Shown piece by piece: positions 9,151 through 17,398 of a DNA stretch of 64,000 nt (its first letter is position 1; each line of letters starts with the position of its first letter). This DNA is from Streptomyces sp. NBC_01016 (GTDB lineage: Bacteria > Actinomycetota > Actinomycetes > Streptomycetales > Streptomycetaceae), in assembly GCF_026341035.1 (NCBI RefSeq), contig NZ_JAPEOQ010000002.1, positions 3,658,001 to 3,722,000 on the forward strand, read 5' to 3'. The translations under genes and the position numbers were made by a program. The notes beneath the pieces are model-generated. The model was given only the letters and a program-made list of their open reading frames with translations, was not told the DNA's origin and made no database searches.

Positions 9151-9687
9151 TCATCGGTTCGGCGGTGTCACACTCACCAGAAACCGCGCGGTCTCCCCAC
9201 CCTCGTTGACGTACCGGTGCGGGACACGGGAGTCGAACGTGCAGCTGTCGCCGGGACCCAACTCGTAGCGCCCGTCGCCCGCTTCGACGACCAGGCTGCC
9301 GCTCACCAGCAGCACGCACTCCTCGGACGGATGGCTGTAGCGGGCGTCGGAGGACGCCCCGCCCGGCTCCAGCGTGCCCTCCAGGACCTCGAGCCGCGCC
9401 GACCCGGCCGACACCCGCGTGTACTCGATCCCGCCCTGCGGCGACCGCACCTGAATCCGCCGCTCGCGGCGCACCAGCGCGACCTCCTCCGCCTCGTCCT
9501 GCCGGAACAGGTCGAAGAGCGGGAGCCCGAGAGCGGCGGAGAGTCGGCGCAGCGTTTCGAGGCTGGGGTCGGTGAGCCCGCGCTCGACCTGACTGACGAG
9601 CCCGGTCGACACCCCGGCCGCCGCCGCCAGCTCCCGCACGGTCATCTTGTGGGCCTTGCGCAGCTCGCGTATCCGATTGCCGATCAC
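9151..9687 (-). CDS. XRE-family regulator with C-terminal cupin domain
   Basis: Predicted 178-residue regulator. Residues 3-60 form the XRE HTH (IRELRKAHKMTVRELAAAAG, then STGLVSQVERG), and residues about 100-175 a small cupin barrel with ligand-binding His residues (SSDARYSHPSEECVLLVSG). This architecture (SutR/PuuR-like) commonly senses amino acids, amines or sulfur compounds. The genes downstream, a PLP enzyme and an amino-acid permease, fit that role. The start is GTG with no obvious ribosome site. Confidence 0.87.
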   Translation of the reverse strand: MIGNRIRELRKAHKMTVRELAAAAGVSTGLVSQVERGLTDPSLETLRRLSAALGLPLFDLFRQDEAEEVALVRRERRIQVRSPQGGIEYTRVSAGSARLEVLEGTLEPGGASSDARYSHPSEECVLLVSGSLVVEAGDGRYELGPGDSCTFDSRVPHRYVNEGGETARFLVSVTPPNR

Positions 9688-9731
9688 GGGGCGAGGTTAG
9701 ACCACAGTGGCTCGTCCTCCGAGGGGGCCGG

Positions 9732-11333
9732 TCAATTGATGCGTCGCGCGGCACCCGCCCACGCCTTGTCCCGCAGTACGTACTTCTGGATCTTCCCGGT
9801 CGACGTCTTGGGCAGGTCGCCGAAGGTCACCGACTTCGGGGCCTTGAAGCGGGCGAGGCGGGTGCGGACGTGGTCGATGATCTCCGCGGCGGTCGCCGAG
9901 GCGCCGTCCCGGAGGGTGACGTACGCGGCCGGGACCTCGCCCCAGCGTTCGTCGGGGACCGCGATCACCGCCGCTTCAAGCACCGCGGAGTGGTCCATGA
10001 TGGCCTGTTCGACCTCGACCGACGCGATGTTCTCGCCGCCCGAGACGATGACGTCCTTGGAGCGGTCCCGCAGCTCAACGTAGCCGTCGGCGTGCACGAC
10101 ACCGATGTCGCCGGTGCGGAACCAGCCGTCCGGGGCGGCGGCCGCCGTCGCCTCCGGGTCGTCCAAGTAGCCGAGCATGACGTTGTTGCCGCGCAGCGCT
10201 ATCTGGCCGGTGGTCGTGCCGTCCGCCGGGACGTCGGTGCCGTCGTCGGCGATCACACGGGCCGTGCACGAGATGATGTTGCCCACACCCTGGCGGGCCT
10301 TGAGACGGGCCTGCGCCGCGCCGTCCAGGGAGTCCCACTCGGGGCGCCAGTCGCACAGCATCGCGGGTCCGTACGTCTCCGTGAGCCCGTACAGATGCGT
10401 GACGTCGAAGCCCAACTCGCCCATCCGGCACAGGATCGCGGGGGACGGCGGGGCGCCGCCCGTCGCCATGCGGATGGTGCGGTTCTTCGGCAGCGGGGCC
10501 GCCTCCTGGGCGTAGGCGATCATCGAGAGGACCGTGGGCGCGCCGTTGAGGTGTGTCACGCCCTCCTCGCGGATCAGCCGCCACACCTCGGTGGGATCGA
10601 GCTTCGGCAGGCACACGTGCGTGGCGGCCGCCGCGGTCACCGCCCAGGGGAAGCACCAGCCGTTGCAGTGGAACATCGGCAGCGTCCACAGGTGCACGGC
10701 GGAGGGCGTGAGTCCCGTGTGGCTGACCATCGCCACCGCTTGCAGGTACGCGCCCCTGTGGTGGTACATCACACCCTTGGGGCGGCCCGTCGTACCCGAT
10801 GTGTAGTTGACGGCGAGGAGGGAGCGCTCGTCAGTCGGGGTGCGGTGGAGCGGCTCGGCTCCGGCCAGCAGGGACTCGTACTCCGCGCCCACCCTGATCC
10901 GGCGCGGCGGGGCGTCCAGGCGGGCCAGCGCGTCGTCGACCAGGACGTCGAACGACGGGTCGTGGATCAGCACGGACGCCTTCGAATGGCTGAGGATGTA
11001 CGCCACTTCGGCCGCCGCGAGCCGCGTGTTCACCGCCACGAGCGGCACACCTGCCCACGGAACGCCGTAGTGCGCCTCCAGGAGCACATGTGTGTTCGGC
11101 GCGAGCACCGCCACCGGGCGCCCGCCGGCCAGCGGCGCCAGGCCGCCCGCCAGGCGGGTGCACCGATCGTGCAACTCCACGTAGGTCCAACGCCGTTCAC
11201 CGTCGACGACACCGATCCTGTCGCCGTGCGCCGCGGCGGCACGGTCCAGATACGCGGTGGGGGTCAGCGGCTCGTACGACAGCGCGTCGAGAGACGGGGC
11301 GACGAGAGACGGGGCGGCGGCGGGATCCGGCAT
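9732..11333 (-). CDS. Acyl-CoA synthetase (AMP-binding, long/medium-chain type)
   Basis: Predicted 533-residue ANL-superfamily ligase. The P-loop-like motif is YTSGTTGRPKG near residue 176, the core motif LYGLTETYG near 305, the hinge ELRDRSKDVI near 430, and the catalytic lysine is in STGKIQK near 515. It activates a carboxylic acid to acyl-AMP and then acyl-CoA. The ATG follows GGAGG by five bases. This ribosome site and start are duplicated 22 bases upstream out of frame. It is co-directional with the XRE gene 44 bp downstream, so co-transcription is possible. Confidence 0.9.
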   Translation of the reverse strand: MPDPAAAPSLVAPSLDALSYEPLTPTAYLDRAAAAHGDRIGVVDGERRWTYVELHDRCTRLAGGLAPLAGGRPVAVLAPNTHVLLEAHYGVPWAGVPLVAVNTRLAAAEVAYILSHSKASVLIHDPSFDVLVDDALARLDAPPRRIRVGAEYESLLAGAEPLHRTPTDERSLLAVNYTSGTTGRPKGVMYHHRGAYLQAVAMVSHTGLTPSAVHLWTLPMFHCNGWCFPWAVTAAAATHVCLPKLDPTEVWRLIREEGVTHLNGAPTVLSMIAYAQEAAPLPKNRTIRMATGGAPPSPAILCRMGELGFDVTHLYGLTETYGPAMLCDWRPEWDSLDGAAQARLKARQGVGNIISCTARVIADDGTDVPADGTTTGQIALRGNNVMLGYLDDPEATAAAAPDGWFRTGDIGVVHADGYVELRDRSKDVIVSGGENIASVEVEQAIMDHSAVLEAAVIAVPDERWGEVPAAYVTLRDGASATAAEIIDHVRTRLARFKAPKSVTFGDLPKTSTGKIQKYVLRDKAWAGAARRIN

Positions 11334-11409
11334 GGCGTCCTCCTTGACGGAGCATGGCGTCCTCCCCGGCGGGAGTCGGACCTTGCCCCGACGGGAGTCG
11401 GAGCTTGCC
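11330..11409. repeat. Two short tandem duplications upstream of the acyl-CoA synthetase
   Basis: The segment holds two adjacent 22-bp duplications. First, GCATGGCGTCCTCC occurs at 11330-11343 and again at 11352-11365, copying the GGAGGACGCCATG ribosome site and start. Next to it, a 22-base unit containing CGGGAGTCGGA is present twice between 11366 and 11409. The second ATG is out of frame with the gene. Confidence 0.75.
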
Positions 11410-11469
11410 TACCCCGTCCGATGCCTGCCAAGCCGTGGGAACAGCGCACGCCGTGCCTCGCCCGCGAGG

Positions 11470-12441
11470 TCAGGCGTCGGCGAGCTGTGTGTCCAGCGCC
11501 GCGAGGAGCCAGTCGTGGGCCGTGCCCGGAGTCGGTTCCGGGTGGGCGCCGTCCGGGGTGGTCAGCTCCGCCACCAGGTCCCAGTAGCGGTCGAGGCGCG
11601 GATCGGAAGCGAGCTGCCGGGAGAGGCCGCGGCGGAAGGCCGTCGTGTCGCGGGACCCGGTGACACTCGCGTACGTCGTGACGAAGCAGTCGAGCGCCTC
11701 ACCCGGCGCGGGGGCATCGCCCGCCCGCATCGGCTTCGCCGCCAGGTCGTAGGCCTCGGCCAACCCGGCGTACAGCACGGCGGATTCGCGCGCGCCCGCC
11801 GTGCGGTGCGCGGCGGGCTGGGTGGGCCCCGTGTCCGGCGAGCACGGGCGTGACACCAGCGCGCACAGGCGGGCGAAGGCGAGCACCTGGCCCGGGGACG
11901 GGGAGTCGGGAGCTGCCGGAACGGTGGCCTCCAGGAAGGCCGTTCGCGAGGATGCCGGCATCCGTGGCGGCAGCCAGCCCCGCCAGAACCTGGCCAGTGG
12001 CGCAGTGCTCGGCGGTGTATCCAGGGAGCCGACGAGTTGCAGCCGGTCCGCCCGCTCCTGCGGCGGGCACTCCTGAACGAGGCGCAGCGCCGCCTCCTGC
12101 CAGCGCAACGCGCTGAGTCGGGAGCCGATCGTGCGCAGCTGCCCCGCGACGGCGTCCTCCAGTGCCCCGTCCGCCCCAGCCCGCTCGTCGACGATGCGCC
12201 GCACCTCTGGGACGGGCAGGCCCAGACCGCGCAGCGAGCGGATCGTCCGGAGCCGGTCCAGCGCGTCGGCGCCGTACCGGCGGTGCCCGCCCGCGCTGCG
12301 GGTGCGTTCCGGGAGCAGTCCGTTGTCGGAGTAGAAGCGGACGGTCTTGACGGTCGTGCCCGCGTGCTCGGCGAGCTCACCGATGCTCCACAGTCCGTCG
12401 GACGAGCCGGATTCCGCGGGCGAGTCGATCGACAGGTGCAC
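11470..12441 (-). CDS. MerR-family regulator with long C-terminal domain
   Basis: Predicted 323-residue regulator. The N-terminal winged HTH (residues 17-85: WSIGELAEHAGTTVKTVRFY, then GHRRYG) is a standard MerR domain. The following 200 residues are an all-helical effector region I do not recognise. GTG is the start, with AGGGAGG five bases upstream. Its own ribosome site overlaps the operator. The divergent alpha/beta-hydrolase gene has a MerR-type promoter in the 70-bp gap, so this protein probably twists that promoter on when it binds its ligand. Confidence 0.9.
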   Translation of the reverse strand: MHLSIDSPAESGSSDGLWSIGELAEHAGTTVKTVRFYSDNGLLPERTRSAGGHRRYGADALDRLRTIRSLRGLGLPVPEVRRIVDERAGADGALEDAVAGQLRTIGSRLSALRWQEAALRLVQECPPQERADRLQLVGSLDTPPSTAPLARFWRGWLPPRMPASSRTAFLEATVPAAPDSPSPGQVLAFARLCALVSRPCSPDTGPTQPAAHRTAGARESAVLYAGLAEAYDLAAKPMRAGDAPAPGEALDCFVTTYASVTGSRDTTAFRRGLSRQLASDPRLDRYWDLVAELTTPDGAHPEPTPGTAHDWLLAALDTQLADA

Positions 12442-12472
12442 TTGAACCTCCCTCAGGGGGAGTTCCTAACGT
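12442..12472 (+). promoter_or_regulatory. MerR-type promoter with 19-bp spacer
   Basis: The -35 TTGAAC (12442-12447) and -10 TAACGT (12467-12472) are separated by 19 bp, the overlong spacer that defines MerR-activated promoters. The spacer holds an inverted repeat, CTCCC / GGGAG. It faces the double-hydrolase gene, whose GGGAGGA and ATG follow at 12498 and 12512. Confidence 0.8.
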
Positions 12473-12511
12473 ACCTGCCATCGCTGACAGCCACTGAGGG
12501 AGGACGCGGAG

Positions 12512-14041
12512 ATGACGGAGTTCGTGGTGGTACCGGGCCTGTTCACGGGCCCGGACGCGTGGCGGGACACGGCCGGGAAACTGGCGGCAGAGGGCGCGAA
12601 GGTCCAGGTGGTGGACCTCGGTCCGGCCAGGGACCTGGAAGCGCACATCGCAAGGGTCGTGGCGGCCATCGACACCATCGCGGAGGGACAGGACGTCGTC
12701 CTCGTCGGGCACGACTACGGTGCGTACCCGGCGGTGGGGGCGGCGGACCGGCGGGCCCACCGCGTCGCGCGGATCGTGTACCTGGACACGGGGCCGGTGC
12801 AGGACGGCGCCGTGCCCCTCGCCGCGGTGCCCGACCAGGAGCTGCGCGAGGCCCTGGCAGAGGACGGGGACATCAAGGGGGAGCTGCCGGTTCCTCCCCG
12901 GGAGGAGTGCCGGCGCTGGGGGAGCACCGCCGGGGTGTCCGACGAGGCCCTGGACCGGCTGACCGCGCACGCCACGCCCCAACCGCACGGCACCTTGCTG
13001 CAACCGCTGCGGCTGACCGGCGCGGGGAAGGGCCTCCCGACCACGGGAGTGCTCTGCGCGGAGAGCGGCGCGACCATCGACACCGTCCGCATGCTGCTCC
13101 GCTTCGGCGACCCGACGATCAAGGCGCTCGTCCGCCCGGACGTGACCTTCTTCGAACTGCCCACCGGGCACTGGCCGATGCTGTCCTGCCCGGACGAGCT
13201 CGCGGACGTGCTCCTGCGAGCGGCGGCCGACGAAGGCACCCGCCTTGAAGCCGTGGGCGAGGAGGAAGCGACGCAGCCCGGATACCTCCGGCCGTTCCTC
13301 CTGGACGTACCGGAGATCCCGCGTGAACGTCGCGGCGCCATCGACCTGTACGTGCCCGAGGGCGTCCACGTCTCCGAGGCCGTCCACGTCCCCGAGGGCG
13401 CGGAAACCGGGGAGCCGCGCCCCGCGATCGTGTTCGTGCACGGCGGACCCGTGGCGGAGGACGCACGACCGACGCCGCGCGACTGGCCGACGCTGATCGG
13501 CTACGCCCGCTTCGCGGCGTCACAAGGCGCGATCGGCGTCACTCTCGACCACCGGCTGCATGCGGTCACCGCGTATCCGACGGCGGCCGAGGACGTGGCC
13601 GCCGCGGTGGCCGAGGTGCGCGCGGATCCGCGGGTCGACGCGGACCGGATCGCGCTGTGGTTCTTCTCCGGCGGCGGCCCTCTGACGGCGCCGTGGCTGG
13701 CCGAGGCCCCGCCGTGGCTGCGCTGCCTGGCGGCGAGCTATCCGATCATGGCGCCACTGCCCAACTGGGGCGTGAACGACCCCCGGTTCCGGCCCGCGGA
13801 CGTGGTGGCGCTCGGGGGGACGCCGCCCTTCGTCCTCATCCGGGTCGGCCGCGAGGCCGCCGCGGTCGCGACGACGGTGGCCGAGTTCGTCGGGGCGGCC
13901 GAGGCGGGCGGCGCCCCGGTCGAGGTGATCGACGTACCGGAGGCGCCGCACGCCTTCGAGGGCCTCGACCACAGCGACTCCGCGCGGGAGGCGGTGGGGG
14001 AGGCGATGGGGCGGGTGCTGGGACGGTTGGGACTGAAGTGA
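12512..14041 (+). CDS. Tandem alpha/beta-hydrolase fusion protein
   Basis: Predicted 509-residue protein with two consecutive alpha/beta-hydrolase domains. Domain 1 (about 1-240) has the elbow GHDYG with Asp68 as nucleophile and a late His220 (TGHW), a layout of Asp-type hydrolases such as dehalogenases or epoxide hydrolases, though its overall sequence resembles the smaller MhpC/EstA-like group. Domain 2 (about 275-509) has an oxyanion HGGP at 310-313, Ser386 in the degenerate elbow FFSGGG and His480, like carboxylesterase or dienelactone-hydrolase-like proteins. The linker has a short VHV repeat. GGGAGGA lies seven bases before the ATG. Expression is probably controlled by the divergent MerR protein. 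Single-domain length is near 250, so this is a fusion. Confidence 0.85.
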   Translation: MTEFVVVPGLFTGPDAWRDTAGKLAAEGAKVQVVDLGPARDLEAHIARVVAAIDTIAEGQDVVLVGHDYGAYPAVGAADRRAHRVARIVYLDTGPVQDGAVPLAAVPDQELREALAEDGDIKGELPVPPREECRRWGSTAGVSDEALDRLTAHATPQPHGTLLQPLRLTGAGKGLPTTGVLCAESGATIDTVRMLLRFGDPTIKALVRPDVTFFELPTGHWPMLSCPDELADVLLRAAADEGTRLEAVGEEEATQPGYLRPFLLDVPEIPRERRGAIDLYVPEGVHVSEAVHVPEGAETGEPRPAIVFVHGGPVAEDARPTPRDWPTLIGYARFAASQGAIGVTLDHRLHAVTAYPTAAEDVAAAVAEVRADPRVDADRIALWFFSGGGPLTAPWLAEAPPWLRCLAASYPIMAPLPNWGVNDPRFRPADVVALGGTPPFVLIRVGREAAAVATTVAEFVGAAEAGGAPVEVIDVPEAPHAFEGLDHSDSAREAVGEAMGRVLGRLGLK

Positions 14042-14062
14042 GACGCCCGGCCGCGTCGCCCC

Positions 14063-14938
14063 TCAGCCGCCGTACAACTCGCTGAGCAACGCGATGGCCG
14101 CGTGCGTACTGGGATGGGGATCCCGCTCGTTCCAGATCACCCGCACCGGCACCGGATCCGCGCCCGACACCGGGCGGAAGACGACACCCTCGCGCCGGTA
14201 CTGGGCGACGGTGGCCTGCGGGGTGACGCCGACGCAGCGGCCGGTGGCGATGGCGGCGAGCCAGTCGTCGACGTCGGCCGTGTACTCGACGTCGCCGTGC
14301 GGGTCGCCGGGCCACAGGTCGGCGGTGGTCGTGCCGGTGCGCCGGTCCACGACGACGGTGCGCTCGCGGATGTCCGCGAGGGGGACGCGTCGGCGCCTGG
14401 CCCAGGGGTCGTCGGTGGCCATGACGACGTAGCGGGGTTCGTGGCCGACGACGGCGGATGCGTAGCGGCGGCGCAGATCGGTCCGGTGGCGTACGACGGC
14501 CAGATCGCCGGCCTCCTCGGCGAGTCCGCCGGTGGGGCTGTTGTGCCGCACCAGGAGCAACTCGACGTCCGGGTACCGCTGGTGCCAGCGGCGCTGGAAC
14601 TCGGTGGTGTGCCGCCCGAACGCTCCCCAGGCGTGCCCGATCCGCAGCCGTGTGTGGCCCGTGGTGGCCTCGCGCACGAGGTTCTCGGCCTCGCTGAGCA
14701 GCTGCCGGGCGCGGTGGACGACCCGGACGCCGGTGGTGGTGGGTGTGACGGTGCGGCTCGTGCGGTGCAGGAGGCGCACGCCGAGCACGGTCTCCAGCGC
14801 GTGCAGGGTGCGGGACACCGAGGCCTGGGAGACGCCGAGTTGGATCGCGGCGTCGGTGAAGCTGCCCGTGTCGACGATGGCGAGCAGACAGCGCAGATGC
14901 CGCAGCTCGAGCCCGGCGAGGCCGCTTCCTTCATCCAT
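14063..14938 (-). CDS. LysR-family transcriptional regulator
   Basis: Predicted 291-residue LTTR. The winged HTH is at residues 8-65 (LRHLRCLLAIVDTGSFTDAA, then VSQASVSRTLHALE), followed by the two-lobed effector domain. The ATG at 14938 is preferred over longer starts at 14971 or 15019, which read through the operator and into the divergent EamA gene. A palindromic LTTR box lies exactly on this start. The divergent neighbour, an EamA exporter, is the likely target. Confidence 0.88.
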   Translation of the reverse strand: MDEGSGLAGLELRHLRCLLAIVDTGSFTDAAIQLGVSQASVSRTLHALETVLGVRLLHRTSRTVTPTTTGVRVVHRARQLLSEAENLVREATTGHTRLRIGHAWGAFGRHTTEFQRRWHQRYPDVELLLVRHNSPTGGLAEEAGDLAVVRHRTDLRRRYASAVVGHEPRYVVMATDDPWARRRRVPLADIRERTVVVDRRTGTTTADLWPGDPHGDVEYTADVDDWLAAIATGRCVGVTPQATVAQYRREGVVFRPVSGADPVPVRVIWNERDPHPSTHAAIALLSELYGG

Positions 14939-14951
14939 ACGCTCAGCGTAT
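14937..14951. promoter_or_regulatory. LysR binding box (T-N11-A)
   Basis: ATACGCT and AGCGTAT form a perfect 7-bp inverted repeat around one base, matching the LTTR T-N11-A rule. It covers the lysR start codon and lies about 55 bp upstream of the EamA gene. This suits repression of lysR and activation of the divergent gene. Confidence 0.7.
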
Positions 14952-15006
14952 CCGAGCGTCACGCCATGCATTTTGCGTATACCTCGGACGGGCCGAGTCT
15001 CACACC

Positions 15007-15903
15007 ATGGCGACCACATCCCACCCCTCCACTGCGGCTACCGAACCCTCACCCCACACCGGCGGTGTCGCGCTGATGCTCGGCAGCGGCCTGTCGAACC
15101 AGGTCGGAGCGTCCCTGGGCGCGCTGGCCTTCCCCGTGCTCGGCCCCGCGGGAGTCGTGGCCGTACGTCAATGGGTCGCCGCCGTGGTGCTGTTGACGGC
15201 GGGCCGCCCGCGCATACGGTGCTTCACCGCCGCCCAATGGCGCCTCGTCCTCGCCCTGGCCGCGGTCTTCGCCACGATGAACCTGACGCTGTACCTGGCC
15301 ATCGACCGGATCGGCCTGGGCCTCGCGGTCACCCTCGAATTCCTCGGCCCGCTCACCGTCGCCCTCGCGGGAACGCGCCGCCGCCTCGACCTGCTCTGCG
15401 CACTGGCGGCGGCATCGGCAGTCGTCGTGCTCACCCGCCCGCGGCCGAGCACGGACTACCTCGGCATCACGCTCGCCCTGGTCGCCGCGGTGTGCTGGGG
15501 CTGCTACATCCTGCTCAACCGGGCCGTCGGCCACCGCCTGCCCGGCCTCCAGGGCTCGGCCGCGGCGGCCGGCGTCTCCGGCCTGCTCTACCTGCCGATC
15601 GGCGTCACGGTCCTGTACCTGCACCCGCCGACCGTGACGGCACTCCTCTGCGCCCTGGCGGCGGGCATCCTGTCCTCGGCGGTGCCGTTCCTGTCCGACC
15701 TCCTGGCACTTCGCCGCGTCCCCGCCCGCTTCTTCGGCGTCTTCATGAGCGTCAACCCGGTCTTCGCGGCCCTCGTCGGCCTCCTCGTCCTCGACCAACA
15801 CCTCGACCACCTCGCGTGGTTGGCGATCGCCGTCATCGTGGGGGCGAATGTGGTGGCGGTGGGGACCGGTACGCGAGTGGCTCAGCGGGCGACCGACATC
15901 TGA
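15007..15903 (+). CDS. EamA/DMT-family transporter
   Basis: Predicted 298-residue integral membrane protein with ten hydrophobic segments in two EamA repeats. It is similar in layout to RhtA/YdcZ-type metabolite exporters, and usual DMT length is about 300. No Shine-Dalgarno sequence is visible before the ATG, so a leaderless transcript is possible. The gene is divergent from a LysR regulator with an LTTR box between them, a common pair for amino-acid or metabolite export. It overlaps the convergent MHS gene by 22 bp. Confidence 0.88.
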   Translation: MATTSHPSTAATEPSPHTGGVALMLGSGLSNQVGASLGALAFPVLGPAGVVAVRQWVAAVVLLTAGRPRIRCFTAAQWRLVLALAAVFATMNLTLYLAIDRIGLGLAVTLEFLGPLTVALAGTRRRLDLLCALAAASAVVVLTRPRPSTDYLGITLALVAAVCWGCYILLNRAVGHRLPGLQGSAAAAGVSGLLYLPIGVTVLYLHPPTVTALLCALAAGILSSAVPFLSDLLALRRVPARFFGVFMSVNPVFAALVGLLVLDQHLDHLAWLAIAVIVGANVVAVGTGTRVAQRATDI

Positions 15904-17213
15904 ACCCGGGGGCCCGCGGTCTCGCGCACGCCCAGCACCACCGTGACGAGTGTGACGAGGCCCGCGGCCATCAGGTAGTAGGAGGGGGCCAGGTTGTAGC
16001 CGGTGGAGGTGACCAGCCAGGTGGCGATGTACGGGGCGGTGCCGCCGAAGAGGCTGACCGAGATGTTGTACGGGATGGCGATGGCACCCGTGCGGATCCG
16101 GGCCGGGAACAGTTCGGCCATGCTGGCGTTGACCGCACCGTCGTAGGCGGCGATGGGAAGGCCGAGGATCACCATGGCGACGATCGCGAGCGCGGCGTTC
16201 TCGTAGGACATCAGGAGCAGGCAGGGCCAGGCGAGCAGGATCAGGCCGAGGGCGCCGGCGATGAGCAGGGGCTTGCGGCCGACCTGGTCGGAGAGCAGCC
16301 CGGCGCACGGGATGAGGACGGCCACGGCTCCCATGCAGATCGTCGAGGCGGCGAAGGACTGGGCCTGGCTGAAGTGCATGGTGTCCGTGAGGTAACTGAC
16401 CATGAAGGTCTGCAACGTCCAGTGGGCGACGCCCTTCAGGACGATGACACCGGCGAGGATCATCATCGGTCGACCGCTGGTGCGGAACGTCTCCTTGATG
16501 GGTGACTCGGCAACCTCGCCCGCCTCCTCCAGGCGCCGGAACTCTGGGGTGTCGTCCAGCTTGAGCCGCAGATACAGACCCGCGATGCCCAACGGCAGCG
16601 CGAGGAGGAACGGGATGCGCCAGGCGTACGACGCCATCTGGTCGTCGCCGAACGTCAGGGAGAGCACGAGCGCCACACCGGCTCCGCACACGAAGGCGAC
16701 GAAGCCGAGGGCGGCGCCGTAACTGGTGTAGTAGCCACGGCGATTGCGCGGCGCGTACTCGAACAGCAGGCTGACCGCACTTGATGTCTCGCCGCCCGCC
16801 GCGAACCCCTGCACCAGGCGGGCAAGGACGAGAAGTAGGGGAGCGGCGGCGCCGATGCTGGCATAGGTGGGCAGCACGCCGATGGCGAACGTCGACGCCG
16901 AGGTGACGAGCACGGTGACGGCGAGTACGCGGTTGCGTCCGACGCGGTCGGCCAGCGGGCCGAAGTAGAGCGCGCCGATCGGCCTGATGGCGAAGCCGAC
17001 GGCGAAGATGGCGAACGTCGACAGGAGCGCCGCCGTCTGGTCGCCGTGCGCGAAGAAGTTCCCGGCGATGACGGATGAGAGCGTGCCGTAGATGCCGATG
17101 TCGAACCACTCGACGAAGTTGCCGATGCTGCCCGCGACAAGGACACGCTTCGACGGTGTCGCATCGGCGGGATCGGTGTCGGGGGCAGAGGGCGCGGCGG
17201 TCTGCTCGGGCAT
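15882..17213 (-). CDS. MFS transporter, metabolite:H+ symporter (MHS) family
   Basis: Predicted 443-residue proton symporter of the MHS subfamily. The first helix has SIGNFVEWFDIGIYG (related to ProP, ShiA and citrate permeases), and the loop 2/3 motif is GPLADRVGRNR. Twelve membrane segments are expected. The start at 17213 (MPEQ) has GAGG upstream; the longer reading from 17291 adds a low-complexity Pro/Ser stretch that looks non-coding. It is divergent from the enolase-superfamily and DapA-like genes, so it probably imports the sugar acid they degrade. Confidence 0.88.
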   Translation of the reverse strand: MPEQTAAPSAPDTDPADATPSKRVLVAGSIGNFVEWFDIGIYGTLSSVIAGNFFAHGDQTAALLSTFAIFAVGFAIRPIGALYFGPLADRVGRNRVLAVTVLVTSASTFAIGVLPTYASIGAAAPLLLVLARLVQGFAAGGETSSAVSLLFEYAPRNRRGYYTSYGAALGFVAFVCGAGVALVLSLTFGDDQMASYAWRIPFLLALPLGIAGLYLRLKLDDTPEFRRLEEAGEVAESPIKETFRTSGRPMMILAGVIVLKGVAHWTLQTFMVSYLTDTMHFSQAQSFAASTICMGAVAVLIPCAGLLSDQVGRKPLLIAGALGLILLAWPCLLLMSYENAALAIVAMVILGLPIAAYDGAVNASMAELFPARIRTGAIAIPYNISVSLFGGTAPYIATWLVTSTGYNLAPSYYLMAAGLVTLVTVVLGVRETAGPRVQMSVAR

Positions 17214-17398
17214 GGGGGCCTCGCATACGGATGAGTCGGACAACGCGGGGTGGGATATCGCGGGGTGCGATGACGCGGGAGCCGGGCACATTGCCTCAGC
17301 ATTGAGCGTTCATGGCCACGATGTTAACCATGCTTGCTCTATTTACAAGGGCTATGCAGAATGTGGATTGCCCAAGCAAGACGATGGAGGGAAGCGGC

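Noticed and set aside
17296..17398. Copy of the 31-bp IclR operator before the enolase-superfamily gene
   Set aside because: Only scattered matches (GATGTTAACCATG) were seen, too weak to call.
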